Both the position numbers and the translations under genes were made by a program. Shown piece after piece: positions 1-7,214 of a DNA stretch of 64,000 nt (positions are counted from its first letter, which is position 1; each line of letters opens with the position of its first letter). The stretch lies in the NCBI RefSeq assembly GCF_020404745.1, contig NZ_JAIZAP010000023.1:1-64000 (forward strand), written 5' to 3'. The notes beneath the pieces were generated by a model. That model did no database searches. It was not told the DNA's origin and saw only the letters and a program-made list of their open reading frames with translations. This DNA comes from Aquibacillus saliphilus (GTDB lineage: Bacteria > Bacillota > Bacilli > Bacillales > Amphibacillaceae).

Positions 1-38
1 CCAGCGTTCGTCCTGAGCCAAGATCAAACTCTCCATAA
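1..38 (-). rRNA. 16S ribosomal RNA, 5' end only (runs off left edge)
   Basis: Read on the minus strand, the first 38 bases are the conserved 5' start of bacterial 16S rRNA (GGAGAGTTTGATC followed by TTGGCTCAGGACGAACGC). The gene continues beyond the left edge. The exact mature 5' end is uncertain by a few bases. The spacer at 39-126 carries the typical Bacillus pre-rRNA leader (CCTTGAAAACTGAAC on the minus strand). The nearest gene upstream is tRNA-Ile, so the tRNA block and the rRNA operon are very likely co-transcribed. Confidence 0.95.
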
Positions 39-126
39 AGTTTATGAGCTTGATTGCTCGTTCAAAAAACTAGCTTAATTTCTTACTTAACATACTGGTT
101 GTTTCGTTCAGTTTTCAAGGATCAAA

Positions 127-203
<77 letters not shown>

Positions 204-212
204 ATTATATAA

Positions 213-286
213 TGGAGCGGGTGAAGGGAATTGAACCCTCGACATCAGCTTGGAAGGCTGAGGTTTTACCACTAAACTACACCCGC
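213..286 (-). tRNA. tRNA-Gly (TCC)
   Basis: Cloverleaf starting GCGGGTGTAGTTTAG, anticodon loop CTTCCAA giving TCC, U73 discriminator as expected for glycine, and CCA encoded. Co-oriented with the whole cluster. Confidence 0.97.
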
Positions 287-315
287 ACGTTAAAATGACT
301 ATTTTTATTAAAAGA

Positions 316-392
316 TGGTCGGGAAGACAGGATTTGAACCTGCGACCCCTTGGTCCCAAACCAAGTGCTCTACCAAGCTGAGCTACTTCCCG
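316..392 (-). tRNA. tRNA-Pro (TGG)
   Basis: Cloverleaf starting CGGGAAGTAGCTCAG, anticodon loop TTTGGGA giving TGG, CCA encoded. Confidence 0.97.
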
Positions 393-396
393 GAAA

Positions 397-473
397 TGGC
401 GCGCCCGAGAGGACTCGAACCCCTAGCCTCTTGATCCGAAGTCAAGCGCTCTATCCAGTTGAGCTACGGGCGC
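397..473 (-). tRNA. tRNA-Arg (TCG)
   Basis: Cloverleaf starting GCGCCCGTAGCTCAA. The anticodon stem CTTGA/TCAAG encloses the loop CTTCGGA, giving anticodon TCG, which reads CGA directly. B. subtilis relies on an ACG tRNA for CGU, CGC and CGA. CCA is encoded. Confidence 0.93.
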
Positions 474-539
474 TTAACAAAGCGACATATTTAAATATAA
501 CACATTATTACTATCAAGTCAATAAGTTTAATTGATTTT

Positions 540-625
540 TGGTGCGGTCGAGAGGATTTGAACCTCCACCGAGTTGCCCCGACTAGGCCCTCAACCTAGC
601 GCGTCTGCCGTTCCGCCACGACCGC
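540..625 (-). tRNA. tRNA-Leu (GAG)
   Basis: Class II tRNA of 86 nt with a long variable arm, anticodon loop TTGAGGG giving GAG, CCA encoded. Confidence 0.96.
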
Positions 626-678
626 GTTAAAAGTAAAAAAGAAAACGCCGCGTTCTGGCCACAGCGAATTTGAGGAAG

Positions 679-760
679 TGCGGGTGGAGGGACTTGAACC
701 CCCACGTCATAAGACACTAGATCCTAAGTCTAGCGCGTCTGCCAATTCCGCCACACCCGC
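679..760 (-). tRNA. tRNA-Leu (TAG)
   Basis: Class II tRNA with anticodon loop CTTAGGA giving TAG. The 3' end reads ACTT, so CCA is not encoded and must be added by nucleotidyltransferase. Confidence 0.96.
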
Positions 761-769
761 AAAGAAAGA

Positions 770-842
770 TGAGCCATGAAGGACTTGAACCTTCGACCCT
801 CTGATTAAAAGTCAGATGCTCTACCGACTGAGCTAATGGCTC
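770..842 (-). tRNA. tRNA-Lys (TTT)
   Basis: Cloverleaf starting GAGCCATTAGCTCAG, anticodon loop CTTTTAA giving TTT. No encoded CCA (the genomic 3' end is ATCT). It is followed upstream by a 191-nt AT-rich spacer (843-1033) in which I see no gene. Confidence 0.96.
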
Positions 843-1033
843 GTGATGTTTAGGTTACTATGCAATTTAGCTATTATGCTCGTCACGTTGAAAGTAACTC
901 TGAATCCTCCACAAAATATAACGAAGATTATTTAGAGTTTCTGTGACCGAATTAGCAGTTCCTAATTTTATATAATATTTCGTTTATATCCTGCATATCT
1001 ATTTTAAAACAGATATTTTAAATGGATTAAAAA

Positions 1034-1108
1034 TGGCTGGGCTAGCTGGATTCGAACCAGCGCATGACGGCACCAAAAGCCGTTGCCTTACCGCTTGGCC
1101 ATAGCCCA
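1034..1108 (-). tRNA. tRNA-Gln (TTG)
   Basis: Cloverleaf starting TGGGCTATGGCCAAG, anticodon loop CTTTTGG giving TTG, G73 and CCA encoded. Confidence 0.97.
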
Positions 1109-1114
1109 AAAAAA

Positions 1115-1191
1115 TGGCGGTCCGGACGGGACTCGAACCCGCGACCTCCTGCGTGACAGGCAGGCATTCTAACCAACTGAACTACCGGACC
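1115..1191 (-). tRNA. tRNA-Asp (GTC)
   Basis: Cloverleaf starting GGTCCGGTAGTTCAG, anticodon loop CTGTCAC giving GTC, G73 and CCA encoded. To my knowledge Asp is absent from the B. subtilis trnS block at this position. Confidence 0.97.
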
Positions 1192-1265
1192 AAGTTTTTT
1201 AAACGAAGTTTAAATAAACATCATTAATACTCACAAAGTGAAAATGTTATTCTAATACAATTATA

Positions 1266-1340
1266 TGGTGACCCGTACGGGATTCGAACCCGTGATACCG
1301 CCGTGAAAGGGCGGTGTCTTAACCACTTGACCAACGGGCC
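1266..1340 (-). tRNA. tRNA-Glu (TTC)
   Basis: Cloverleaf starting GGCCCGTTGGTCAAG, anticodon loop CTTTCAC giving TTC, A73 and CCA encoded, as in other Bacillus tRNA-Glu genes. Confidence 0.97.
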
Positions 1341-1348
1341 ATTTGAAA

Positions 1349-1439
1349 TGGCGGGGAAGGAGGGATTTGAACCCTCGCATCGCTTACACGATCTACACCC
1401 TTAGCAGGGGCGCCTCTTCAGCCACTTGAGTACTTCCCC
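1349..1439 (-). tRNA. tRNA-Ser (GCT)
   Basis: Class II tRNA of 91 nt, anticodon loop CTGCTAA giving GCT, long variable arm, G73 and CCA encoded. Confidence 0.97.
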
Positions 1440-1441
1440 AT

Positions 1442-1516
1442 TGGCTCCACAGGTAGGATTCGAACCTACGACCGATCGGTTAACAGCCGATAGCTCTACC
1501 ACTGAGCTACTGTGGA
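1442..1516 (-). tRNA. tRNA-Asn (GTT)
   Basis: Cloverleaf starting TCCACAGTAGCTCAG, anticodon loop CTGTTAA giving GTT, G73 and CCA encoded. It is the first tRNA of the transcript, about 50 nt downstream of the predicted start site. Confidence 0.97.
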
Positions 1517-1571
1517 ATAATTAAAGTTGCATTACTTTTATTTCGACGCCCAAATAACAGCGACGTTAAAT

Positions 1572-1600
1572 ATATTACATTATTTCAAATGAAGTGTCAA
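1572..1600 (-). promoter_or_regulatory. Sigma-A promoter of the tRNA-rRNA operon
   Basis: Minus strand: -35 TTGACA (1595-1600), 17-nt spacer, -10 TAATAT (1572-1577), with predicted start near 1565. The -35 is a perfect match. It lies just upstream of tRNA-Asn. The rest of 1517-1817 is AT-rich and I see no gene in it. Confidence 0.85.
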
Positions 1601-1817
1601 CTACTTTTTAATATATCTATATTAATTAATCTAAATTATCACTCGTTTAAACAGGACACAATTATAGTTTACTAATAGTAACAACATTTGGTCAAGTACT
1701 CTTTAAAATTAACAGCGGAAGACCTTGTTTTTCAAAGGCTTATTTAATTTAACATGGAAGGCTTCTTTCGTCAATGATTTTTATAATCTTAGTTTCTTCC
1801 TTAACATCCCATAATTC

Positions 1818-2270
1818 CTAAGACTTTTTTAACTTCCCACCACATTTACCGCACCTGTATTTTTTCACATCAATAGACCTCATTCTATTGTATCCTTGCC
1901 CACAATGCTGACAAATATATCTATGGTTTCGATTTTTTTTCATAGAAGGAAGTGGTTGGCAATGCCTAGGTGACCCAGTTTGTTTTAACAATTGCTTAAA
2001 TTCCTGATCCTTATGATTAAAACCTTTTCCTTCTATATGTAAATGGTAATGACATAGTTCATGTTTTATTATTCCCTGTAATTCTTTTTCCCCTAATTCG
2101 TTTAAATACTTCGGATTAAGTTCTATCTTCCTTTTTGATGGGATGTATCTTCCGCCAGTAGTTCTAAGACGCCCATTAAATGATATTTCATCTTTATATG
2201 GTTTATTAAAATAACGAATAGATAAGTTGTTTACCATAATTTCTAGTTCAGCCTGAGTTATTTCTTTCAT
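1818..2270 (-). CDS. ydcK: SprT-like zinc-binding protein (YdcK family)
   Basis: Predicted 150-aa SprT-family protein. The zincin signature HELCH lies at residues 70-74 with further His residues just after it, and a C-terminal zinc ribbon is formed by CxxC pairs at 120/123 and 140/143. Eukaryotic SprT relatives (Spartan) are DNA-protein crosslink proteases; the bacterial SprTL role is not established. I start at the second ATG because it has a GAGGTG ribosome site 7 nt upstream, whereas a longer frame reaching 2333 does not. Position between the tRNA block and cmpA/tex matches ydcK of B. subtilis. Confidence 0.9.
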   Translation of the reverse strand: MKEITQAELEIMVNNLSIRYFNKPYKDEISFNGRLRTTGGRYIPSKRKIELNPKYLNELGEKELQGIIKHELCHYHLHIEGKGFNHKDQEFKQLLKQTGSPRHCQPLPSMKKNRNHRYICQHCGQGYNRMRSIDVKKYRCGKCGGKLKKS

Positions 2271-2359
2271 GTTTTCACACCTCATTTGTTTCTTGCATAT
2301 CCTAAAACAACTGGATAAGCGCCTATACTCCATTTCATTTGTCGAGGAGGACGAGACAG

Positions 2360-2473
2360 ATGCCCAATTGGTTTAAAAAGCAAATGACAGAAGCTTTTCT
2401 TGCAAAAGATTTATATCAAATTAAAGTTCTCAATCAATGTTGGTTTTTTTACAGCAAAAAACATTTGTCATAG
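2360..2473 (+). CDS. cmpA: Cortex morphogenetic protein CmpA (37 aa)
   Basis: A 37-codon gene, too short for most gene callers, with GAGGAGG 9 nt before the ATG and a terminator directly downstream. The product starts MPNWFKKQ and ends FFYSKKHLS; it is small and basic with a conserved-looking QCWFFY core. Length, motif and position between ydcK and ydcI match B. subtilis CmpA. CmpA is a mother-cell sporulation protein that works with ClpXP to degrade SpoIVA that fails to assemble, linking coat to cortex. Expression in B. subtilis is sigma-E dependent. I could not place a convincing sigma-E promoter in the short divergent gap to ydcK. Confidence 0.88.
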   Translation: MPNWFKKQMTEAFLAKDLYQIKVLNQCWFFYSKKHLS

Positions 2474-2480
2474 AAAACAG

Positions 2481-2514
2481 AGATACCAAGGTTAGTCCCT
2501 GGTATCTTTGTTTT
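2481..2514 (+). terminator. Intrinsic terminator of cmpA
   Basis: Inverted repeat AGATACCA (2481-2488) / TGGTATCT (2500-2507), with possible inner GG/CC pairs, followed by TTGTTTT. It starts 8 nt after the cmpA stop. Confidence 0.85.
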
Positions 2515-2516
2515 GA

Positions 2517-2638
2517 ATGGTCTAGGAAATTATATAATGGACCGCTGTGGATAATTAATTCCAAAGCTTAGCCGCGTCCAGATCCGGCGCCTACCCAGAA
2601 ATAAGCGGTTTGCTTATTTCGGAGGCGCCGGAGCTTTT
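2517..2638 (-). repeat. Dispersed GGCGCC palindromic repeat, copy A (variant core)
   Basis: On the minus strand the order is AAAAGCTCCGGCGCC, an internal hairpin (GAAATAAGC / GCTTATTTC), TAGGCGCCGG, GGACGCGGCTAA, the nonamer TTATCCACA, then GTCCATTATATAATTTCCTAG. Outer modules are shared with copies C, D and F, but the internal hairpin is unrelated to that of B and D. The nonamer is a perfect DnaA box (2546-2554). The copy lies between cmpA and the 3' end of tex. Confidence 0.8.
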
Positions 2639-2658
2639 GTTCATTTAATGCTATCTTC

Positions 2659-4824
2659 TTATCCTTGAACCATAGACAGAGCAATCCTCTGCTTATCAAC
2701 ATCGACTTTTTCAACCCAAACCGTTACTACATCCCCAACGGATGCTATATCCATTGGATGCTTAACAAATTTATTGGCCATTTTCGAAATGTGAACCAAC
2801 CCATCTTGCTTAACACCAATGTCTACAAACACCCCAAAATCCACTACATTTCGAACGGTTCCTTGCAACTGCATTCCTTGTTTCAAATCTTCCATAGCAA
2901 GTACGTTTTGTTTTAATAACGGGGTTTGTAAGTCATCTCTTGGATCTCGTTCCGGACTTACTAACGCAGACATTATATCCTGTAAAGTAAGCTCGCCGAT
3001 ATCAAGTTGTTTTGAAATATCAGTTAAATCTAACTCGTCTAATGCTCGCTTTAATTTTTCACTACCTAAATCATTCGTTGTACAGCCAATCATCTTAAGC
3101 AGCGCTTTGGTTGCTGGGTAGCTTTCAGGGTGAATAGGCGTGCGGTCTAATGGTTCTTTTCCATCTAGTACCCTTAAGAAACCTATACTCTGCTCATATG
3201 TTTTATTACCTAATCTAGGTATCTTTTTTAACTGGCTTCTATTTGTAAATTTGCCATCTTCATCCCTTTGTTTAATTACATTATTAGCAACTGTTTTACT
3301 AAGCCCTGAAACATGCTGCAACAATGAAGCAGAAGCAGTGTTAACATTAACTCCTACTTGGTTAACAGCCGTCTCGACTATAAATGTTAGAGATTCACTA
3401 AGACTTTTTTGGCTTACGTCATGTTGATATTGGCCAACTCCAATTGATTTTGGATCAATTTTAACTAGCTCGGCAAGCGGGTCTTGAACACGTCTAGCAA
3501 TTGATATAGCACTTCTTTCTTCAACTTTAAAGTCCGGAAATTCTTCCCGTGCTAATTTCGATGCGGAATAAACACTAGCCCCTGCCTCGTTTACAATGAT
3601 ATAAGAAATGTTAAGGTTATGTTTTTTAATTAGGTCAGCAATAAACTGTTCTGTCTCTCTTGAGGCAGTCCCATTACCAATCGCAATCAGTTCAATTGGG
3701 TACTTTTTTAATAGCTCAACAATTATTCGCTCCGCACCCTCTACATCATTTTTGGGAGCAGTAGGGTAAATAACATTAATATCATGCACTTTACCAGTTT
3801 CATCAATAACTGCTAATTTACAACCGGTTCGAAATGCCGGGTCAACTCCCAGCACCGTTTTCCCTTTCAATGGAGGTTGAAGCAATAAATTCTTTAAGTT
3901 CTTCGAGAAGACATCAATAGCTTGTGCCTCAGCAGTTTCCGACAAAGAGTTTCTAATCTCTCGTTCGATAGACGGTTGAATTAATCGCTTATAACTATCT
4001 TCTATTGATTGCTGCAATAGTTTTTGAATTTCTTCAGAGGAAGAATTCTTAATAACCTTTTTATTTAGGTAGTTATTAATGTCTTCCACAGGAGGAAGTA
4101 TAGCTACTTTGATTATATTTTCTTTTTCTCCCCTATTAAGAGCAAGTACTCGGTGCGATACAATAGAGCGAACAGGCTCTTGATATTGATAGTACATTTC
4201 AAAAACGCCTTTTTCATCTTTTTCTTTATTCTTTTCATCACTTTGGATACTTCCAAGTTTAAAGGTTCTTTCTCTTATGTAATCACGGTACCCAGGATCA
4301 TCAGAAATCCACTCAGCAATAATATCGCTAACACCTGCTAAAACTTCATCAATAGTTGTTAGTTCATTTTCTTCAGATAAAAAAGCTTCTGCTTCTTGTA
4401 AATCCTGCACATTCTGCTCCCACACCTTCTGGGCAAATGGCTCCAATCCTTTTTCTTTCGCAACCGTTGCTCTAGTTCTTCGCTTTTGTTTATATGGTCT
4501 ATATAAATCTTCAATTCGCTGTAATTGTTTCGCATTTTCTATTTCTGCTTTTAGTTCAGGAGTAAGTTTACCTTGTTCATCAATTAAACGAATAACTTCT
4601 TGTTTCCGATCAGATAAATGTAATGCATAATTCCACTTATCTTCTATATCTTTAATTTCAACCTCATCTAAACCACTTGTTTGTTCTTTGCGGTAACGAG
4701 CAATAAACGGTACTGTGTTCCCTTTTTCTAGTAAAGTTATTACTTGTTTAATGGATGAGTTAGATATGTCGGTCTCTTTCGAAACCCATCTGATTAAATC
4801 CTCTTTTTTTCTTTCTTCACTCAC
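2659..4824 (-). CDS. tex: Tex family RNA-binding transcription accessory protein
   Basis: 721-aa homologue of Tex/YdcI (B. subtilis YdcI is about 719 aa). N-terminal helical Tex region, a YqgF/RNase H-like domain around residues 320-430 (GVDPAFRTGCKLAV), helix-hairpin-helix motifs around 490-560, and a C-terminal S1 RNA-binding domain from about 650 to the end (VDFGVFVDIGVKQDGLVHIS). Tex binds nucleic acid and RNA polymerase and influences transcription fidelity or processivity. I start at GTG 4824, preceded by AAGGAGG with 8-nt spacing; a longer open frame to 4935 lacks a ribosome site and would overlap the sigB-operon terminator. The gene directly follows the sigB operon, as in B. subtilis. 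Confidence 0.95.
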   Translation of the reverse strand: MSEERKKEDLIRWVSKETDISNSSIKQVITLLEKGNTVPFIARYRKEQTSGLDEVEIKDIEDKWNYALHLSDRKQEVIRLIDEQGKLTPELKAEIENAKQLQRIEDLYRPYKQKRRTRATVAKEKGLEPFAQKVWEQNVQDLQEAEAFLSEENELTTIDEVLAGVSDIIAEWISDDPGYRDYIRERTFKLGSIQSDEKNKEKDEKGVFEMYYQYQEPVRSIVSHRVLALNRGEKENIIKVAILPPVEDINNYLNKKVIKNSSSEEIQKLLQQSIEDSYKRLIQPSIEREIRNSLSETAEAQAIDVFSKNLKNLLLQPPLKGKTVLGVDPAFRTGCKLAVIDETGKVHDINVIYPTAPKNDVEGAERIIVELLKKYPIELIAIGNGTASRETEQFIADLIKKHNLNISYIIVNEAGASVYSASKLAREEFPDFKVEERSAISIARRVQDPLAELVKIDPKSIGVGQYQHDVSQKSLSESLTFIVETAVNQVGVNVNTASASLLQHVSGLSKTVANNVIKQRDEDGKFTNRSQLKKIPRLGNKTYEQSIGFLRVLDGKEPLDRTPIHPESYPATKALLKMIGCTTNDLGSEKLKRALDELDLTDISKQLDIGELTLQDIMSALVSPERDPRDDLQTPLLKQNVLAMEDLKQGMQLQGTVRNVVDFGVFVDIGVKQDGLVHISKMANKFVKHPMDIASVGDVVTVWVEKVDVDKQRIALSMVQG

Positions 4825-4929
4825 ATTTATTTCCTCCTTAGTGCATATCAACCTAATCATATCAAACATACTCTTTATTTCCCAGTTTACAAAGATAGAA
4901 AGCATTCGTGTTACAAGTTCTCTTCTAAC

Positions 4930-4962
4930 AAACAAAAACTCCTACCCAAATAGATAAGAGCT
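4930..4962 (-). terminator. Terminator of the sigB operon
   Basis: Minus strand: AGCTCTTATC (4953-4962), loop TATTTG, GGTAGGAGTT (4937-4946), pairing over 10 bp with three G-U pairs, then TTTGTTTG. It lies 24 nt after the rsbX stop and ahead of tex, so tex probably has its own promoter. Confidence 0.7.
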
Positions 4963-4985
4963 CCTAACATTAACCACTGTGCTTA

Positions 4986-5582
4986 CTAAGAATAACGCAT
5001 AGCAATTAATGTGGTGTCGTCATGTTGATTTTTTCCACTTACAGAAGAGAATGTTTTGGTGATTTTCTCGACATCTTTGTCGAAAAAGTATTTCGAGGAT
5101 AAGTCCGTTGAATTAACACCATCCGAAAACATAATAAATACCATACCTTCATCTAGTTTTCCACGAAACACTTTAACCTGCTTCGGATAACTACCTAAAT
5201 AACCATAGTTAGGTATATTTCTGTTTTTTACATTGTTTGTCGTAATGGTCATTACACCTATATTTCCTAACGATGAAAAAGCATACGTTTGGTCTAGAAA
5301 GTTGAATTTCAAAACACCCAGCACAACACCTCTTTTACCAACTAAACTTTTGTTCGATTGTTTAATTATTTGTTCTACTGAAGCCTGGTCATTTTGTGCG
5401 ATAATAGTGGTAACAGCTTGCGAAGACTCTTTCGCATACTCACCACTGCCTAACCCATCCACTAGCGCACAAATGAAATGATTTTCTGACTCATTGTAAT
5501 AATAGCTGTCACCACAGTAGTAATTTCCTTTTTTTGCTTTTTGATAGACAGAAACTTCTACATGCTCTTCCTTGTCCATCAT
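4986..5582 (-). CDS. rsbX: RsbX, PP2C-type phosphatase of RsbS/RsbR
   Basis: 198-aa SpoIIE/PP2C-like serine phosphatase. Metal-binding motifs are seen as VDGLGSGEYAKES near residue 40, FSDGVNSTDL near 155 and DDTTLIAMRYS at the C-terminus. In B. subtilis RsbX removes phosphates from RsbS and RsbR, resetting the stressosome after stress. Start ATG 5582 has a GGAGG site and overlaps the sigB stop by 4 nt (ATGA), which indicates translational coupling. It is the last gene of the operon. Confidence 0.95.
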   Translation of the reverse strand: MMDKEEHVEVSVYQKAKKGNYYCGDSYYYNESENHFICALVDGLGSGEYAKESSQAVTTIIAQNDQASVEQIIKQSNKSLVGKRGVVLGVLKFNFLDQTYAFSSLGNIGVMTITTNNVKNRNIPNYGYLGSYPKQVKVFRGKLDEGMVFIMFSDGVNSTDLSSKYFFDKDVEKITKTFSSVSGKNQHDDTTLIAMRYS

Positions 5583-6370
5583 TCAACGGCCTCCGATTCT
5601 TCTGACTGTAAAGCCTCTTTCAACTTCCTTAGTGCTCGTCTTTGAAGGCGTGAGACGTGCATTTGTGAAATTTCCAGCTTTTCTCCAGTATCTTTTTGGC
5701 TCATGTTTTCGAAATATGTGCATTTTATTATATCGCGTTCTCTTTCCGAGAGAATCGGCAATACTTTATCTAGCAACATACGTTGATCGATGTTCTCATA
5801 TCCACTATCAGCGTTACCAATAAGATCCAAGATAGATACAGTACTTCCATCAGAGTCAGCCTCAACCTTACGGTCAACAGAGAGCGCCTTATAACTTTGA
5901 CTCATTTCCATCGTTTCTAAGACTTCTTCTTCAGTTACTTCTAAGTATGCAGCAATCTCCTTCACAGATGGAGATTGTTGATTATCCGTTGTTAATTGCT
6001 CCACAGCTTTTTTTATCTTAGGACCTAGCTCTTTTATTCGACGAGGTACATGAACACTCCAAGTTTTATCACGTATAAATCGTTTAATCTCTCCAATAAT
6101 TGTAGGGATAGCAAATGATTCAAAAGATTTACCAAAGGACGAATCATATCTCCGAATTGCGGCTAACAATCCTAGCATACCAACCTGAACCAAATCTTCG
6201 TGTATTGAACTGTTTTTTGAATACTTACGAGCGATTGATTTCACAAGGTCTTGATAGGCTAAAACAATTTTTTCTTGAATTTCTTTATTTTGGGGATTAC
6301 TTTGAAGATGTTCAATCCACTGGTAAACCTCATCCTCACGTCTATTGTGTGGTTGAGATTTGGTCGTCAT
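5579..6370 (-). CDS. sigB: RNA polymerase sigma factor SigB (general stress)
   Basis: 263-aa sigma-70 group 3 protein. Region 2 spans roughly residues 35-105 (HEDLVQVGMLGLLAAIRRYD), region 3 about 115-190, and region 4 has its helix-turn-helix at about 210-255 (SERERDIIKCTYFENMSQ, then HVSRLQRRAL). The start codon lies inside rsbW (29-nt overlap) with GAGGTGGGATTAG upstream. It directs the general stress regulon and is held inactive by RsbW. A matching sigma-B-type promoter lies upstream of rsbV, giving the usual autoregulatory loop. Confidence 0.98.
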   Translation of the reverse strand: MTTKSQPHNRREDEVYQWIEHLQSNPQNKEIQEKIVLAYQDLVKSIARKYSKNSSIHEDLVQVGMLGLLAAIRRYDSSFGKSFESFAIPTIIGEIKRFIRDKTWSVHVPRRIKELGPKIKKAVEQLTTDNQQSPSVKEIAAYLEVTEEEVLETMEMSQSYKALSVDRKVEADSDGSTVSILDLIGNADSGYENIDQRMLLDKVLPILSERERDIIKCTYFENMSQKDTGEKLEISQMHVSRLQRRALRKLKEALQSEESEAVE

Positions 6371-6818
6371 CTAATCCCACCTCATTTTCATGAAGAAACT
6401 TCGTCATTAAAACAATAACTCCATAGTCATTTTTTATCTCTACTTTATCCATTAGAGCATCAATGAGAAAGAGTCCGAATCCACCTTCACGTAAATTTTC
6501 AATTGATTCTGTTTGTCGATATGGCCCAATCTCTTGTTTTACTCTTCCGAGGTCAAAGCTTCCACCATGGTCAGCAACCATCACTTCTAACCGGTCTTGG
6601 TAAACTCCAAAACCGACGGTTACTTCTCCCTCTTCTCTTTTTTCATATGCGTGCGTAACCGCATTAGTCATTGCTTCTGAGATCGCTACTTTCAAATCTT
6701 CAATCTCCTCATATGAAAAACCCATACGATTAGCGACACCTGAAGTACTTAACCTTACCATTCCGACATATTCCGGTTTTGCAGGTACTTTTATTTCAAT
6801 GAAGTCAAAGAGTTTCAT
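6342..6818 (-). CDS. rsbW: RsbW, anti-sigma-B factor and serine kinase
   Basis: 158-aa GHKL ATPase/kinase. Visible motifs are the N-box SEAMTNAVTHAY (about residues 47-58), G1 box VADHGGSFD and G2 box EGGFGLFLIDAL. RsbW binds SigB or, alternatively, phosphorylates RsbV on its conserved Ser; ATP status and RsbV phosphorylation decide the partner. Overlaps the rsbV stop by 4 nt (ATGA), so expression is probably coupled and stoichiometric. Confidence 0.97.
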   Translation of the reverse strand: MKLFDFIEIKVPAKPEYVGMVRLSTSGVANRMGFSYEEIEDLKVAISEAMTNAVTHAYEKREEGEVTVGFGVYQDRLEVMVADHGGSFDLGRVKQEIGPYRQTESIENLREGGFGLFLIDALMDKVEIKNDYGVIVLMTKFLHENEVGLDDDQISTTQ

Positions 6819-7153
6819 ACATTTCCACCTCGTACTGTTGAATCAATGGTAATAATACTATCTAGGCCTGTGATTTCAAATAATCTTTTCACCTTATCTT
6901 GTAATCGAATTAGTTTTAACTCACTTTTGTATTGCTTTGTGGATTTAAGCGCACTAATGAAAACTCCCAAACCAGTACTATCCATATAGTTTACTTGTTC
7001 AAGATTCACTTCTATCAACTGGTTTTGTCTTTCAGTTAATGGTAACAATGCTTCTTTTAATTTTGGCACTGTATAGGCATCGATTTCCCCAGCAAGTAGA
7101 ACATTAGTAGTAGACCCATTTTCTACCACTTCAACTTCTAGGTTCATTTTCAT
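6815..7153 (-). CDS. rsbV: RsbV, anti-anti-sigma factor
   Basis: 112-aa STAS-domain protein. The phosphorylatable serine sits at about residue 59 in NYMDSTGLGVF. Unphosphorylated RsbV captures RsbW and frees SigB. The start is ATG 7153 with GGGGGT 7 nt upstream; an in-frame ATG two codons later is possible. A sigma-B-type promoter lies just upstream, so rsbV-rsbW-sigB-rsbX can be transcribed independently of the upstream module genes. Confidence 0.97.
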   Translation of the reverse strand: MKMNLEVEVVENGSTTNVLLAGEIDAYTVPKLKEALLPLTERQNQLIEVNLEQVNYMDSTGLGVFISALKSTKQYKSELKLIRLQDKVKRLFEITGLDSIITIDSTVRGGNV

Positions 7154-7188
7154 GATTTTACCCCCGTAAATTCGTTTGTTCTAAACTT

Positions 7189-7214
7189 TTACCCTTTTTA
7201 AGATTCTATTAAAC
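7189..7214 (-). promoter_or_regulatory. Sigma-B-dependent promoter before rsbV
   Basis: Minus strand: GTTTAA (7209-7214), 14-nt spacer, GGGTAA (7189-7194). The B. subtilis sigma-B consensus is GTTTAA-N12-15-GGGTAT. The -35 overlaps the rsbU stop codon, the same location as the autoregulatory promoter in B. subtilis. Confidence 0.88.

Noticed and set aside
843-1033. Possible extra promoter or small RNA between tRNA-Lys and tRNA-Gln
   Set aside because: Only weak AT-rich hairpins and no acceptable -35/-10 pair on the minus strand.
2281-2340. A sigma-E promoter for cmpA
   Set aside because: GCATATC and TATACTCC are present but about 22 nt apart, too far for a sigma-E promoter.
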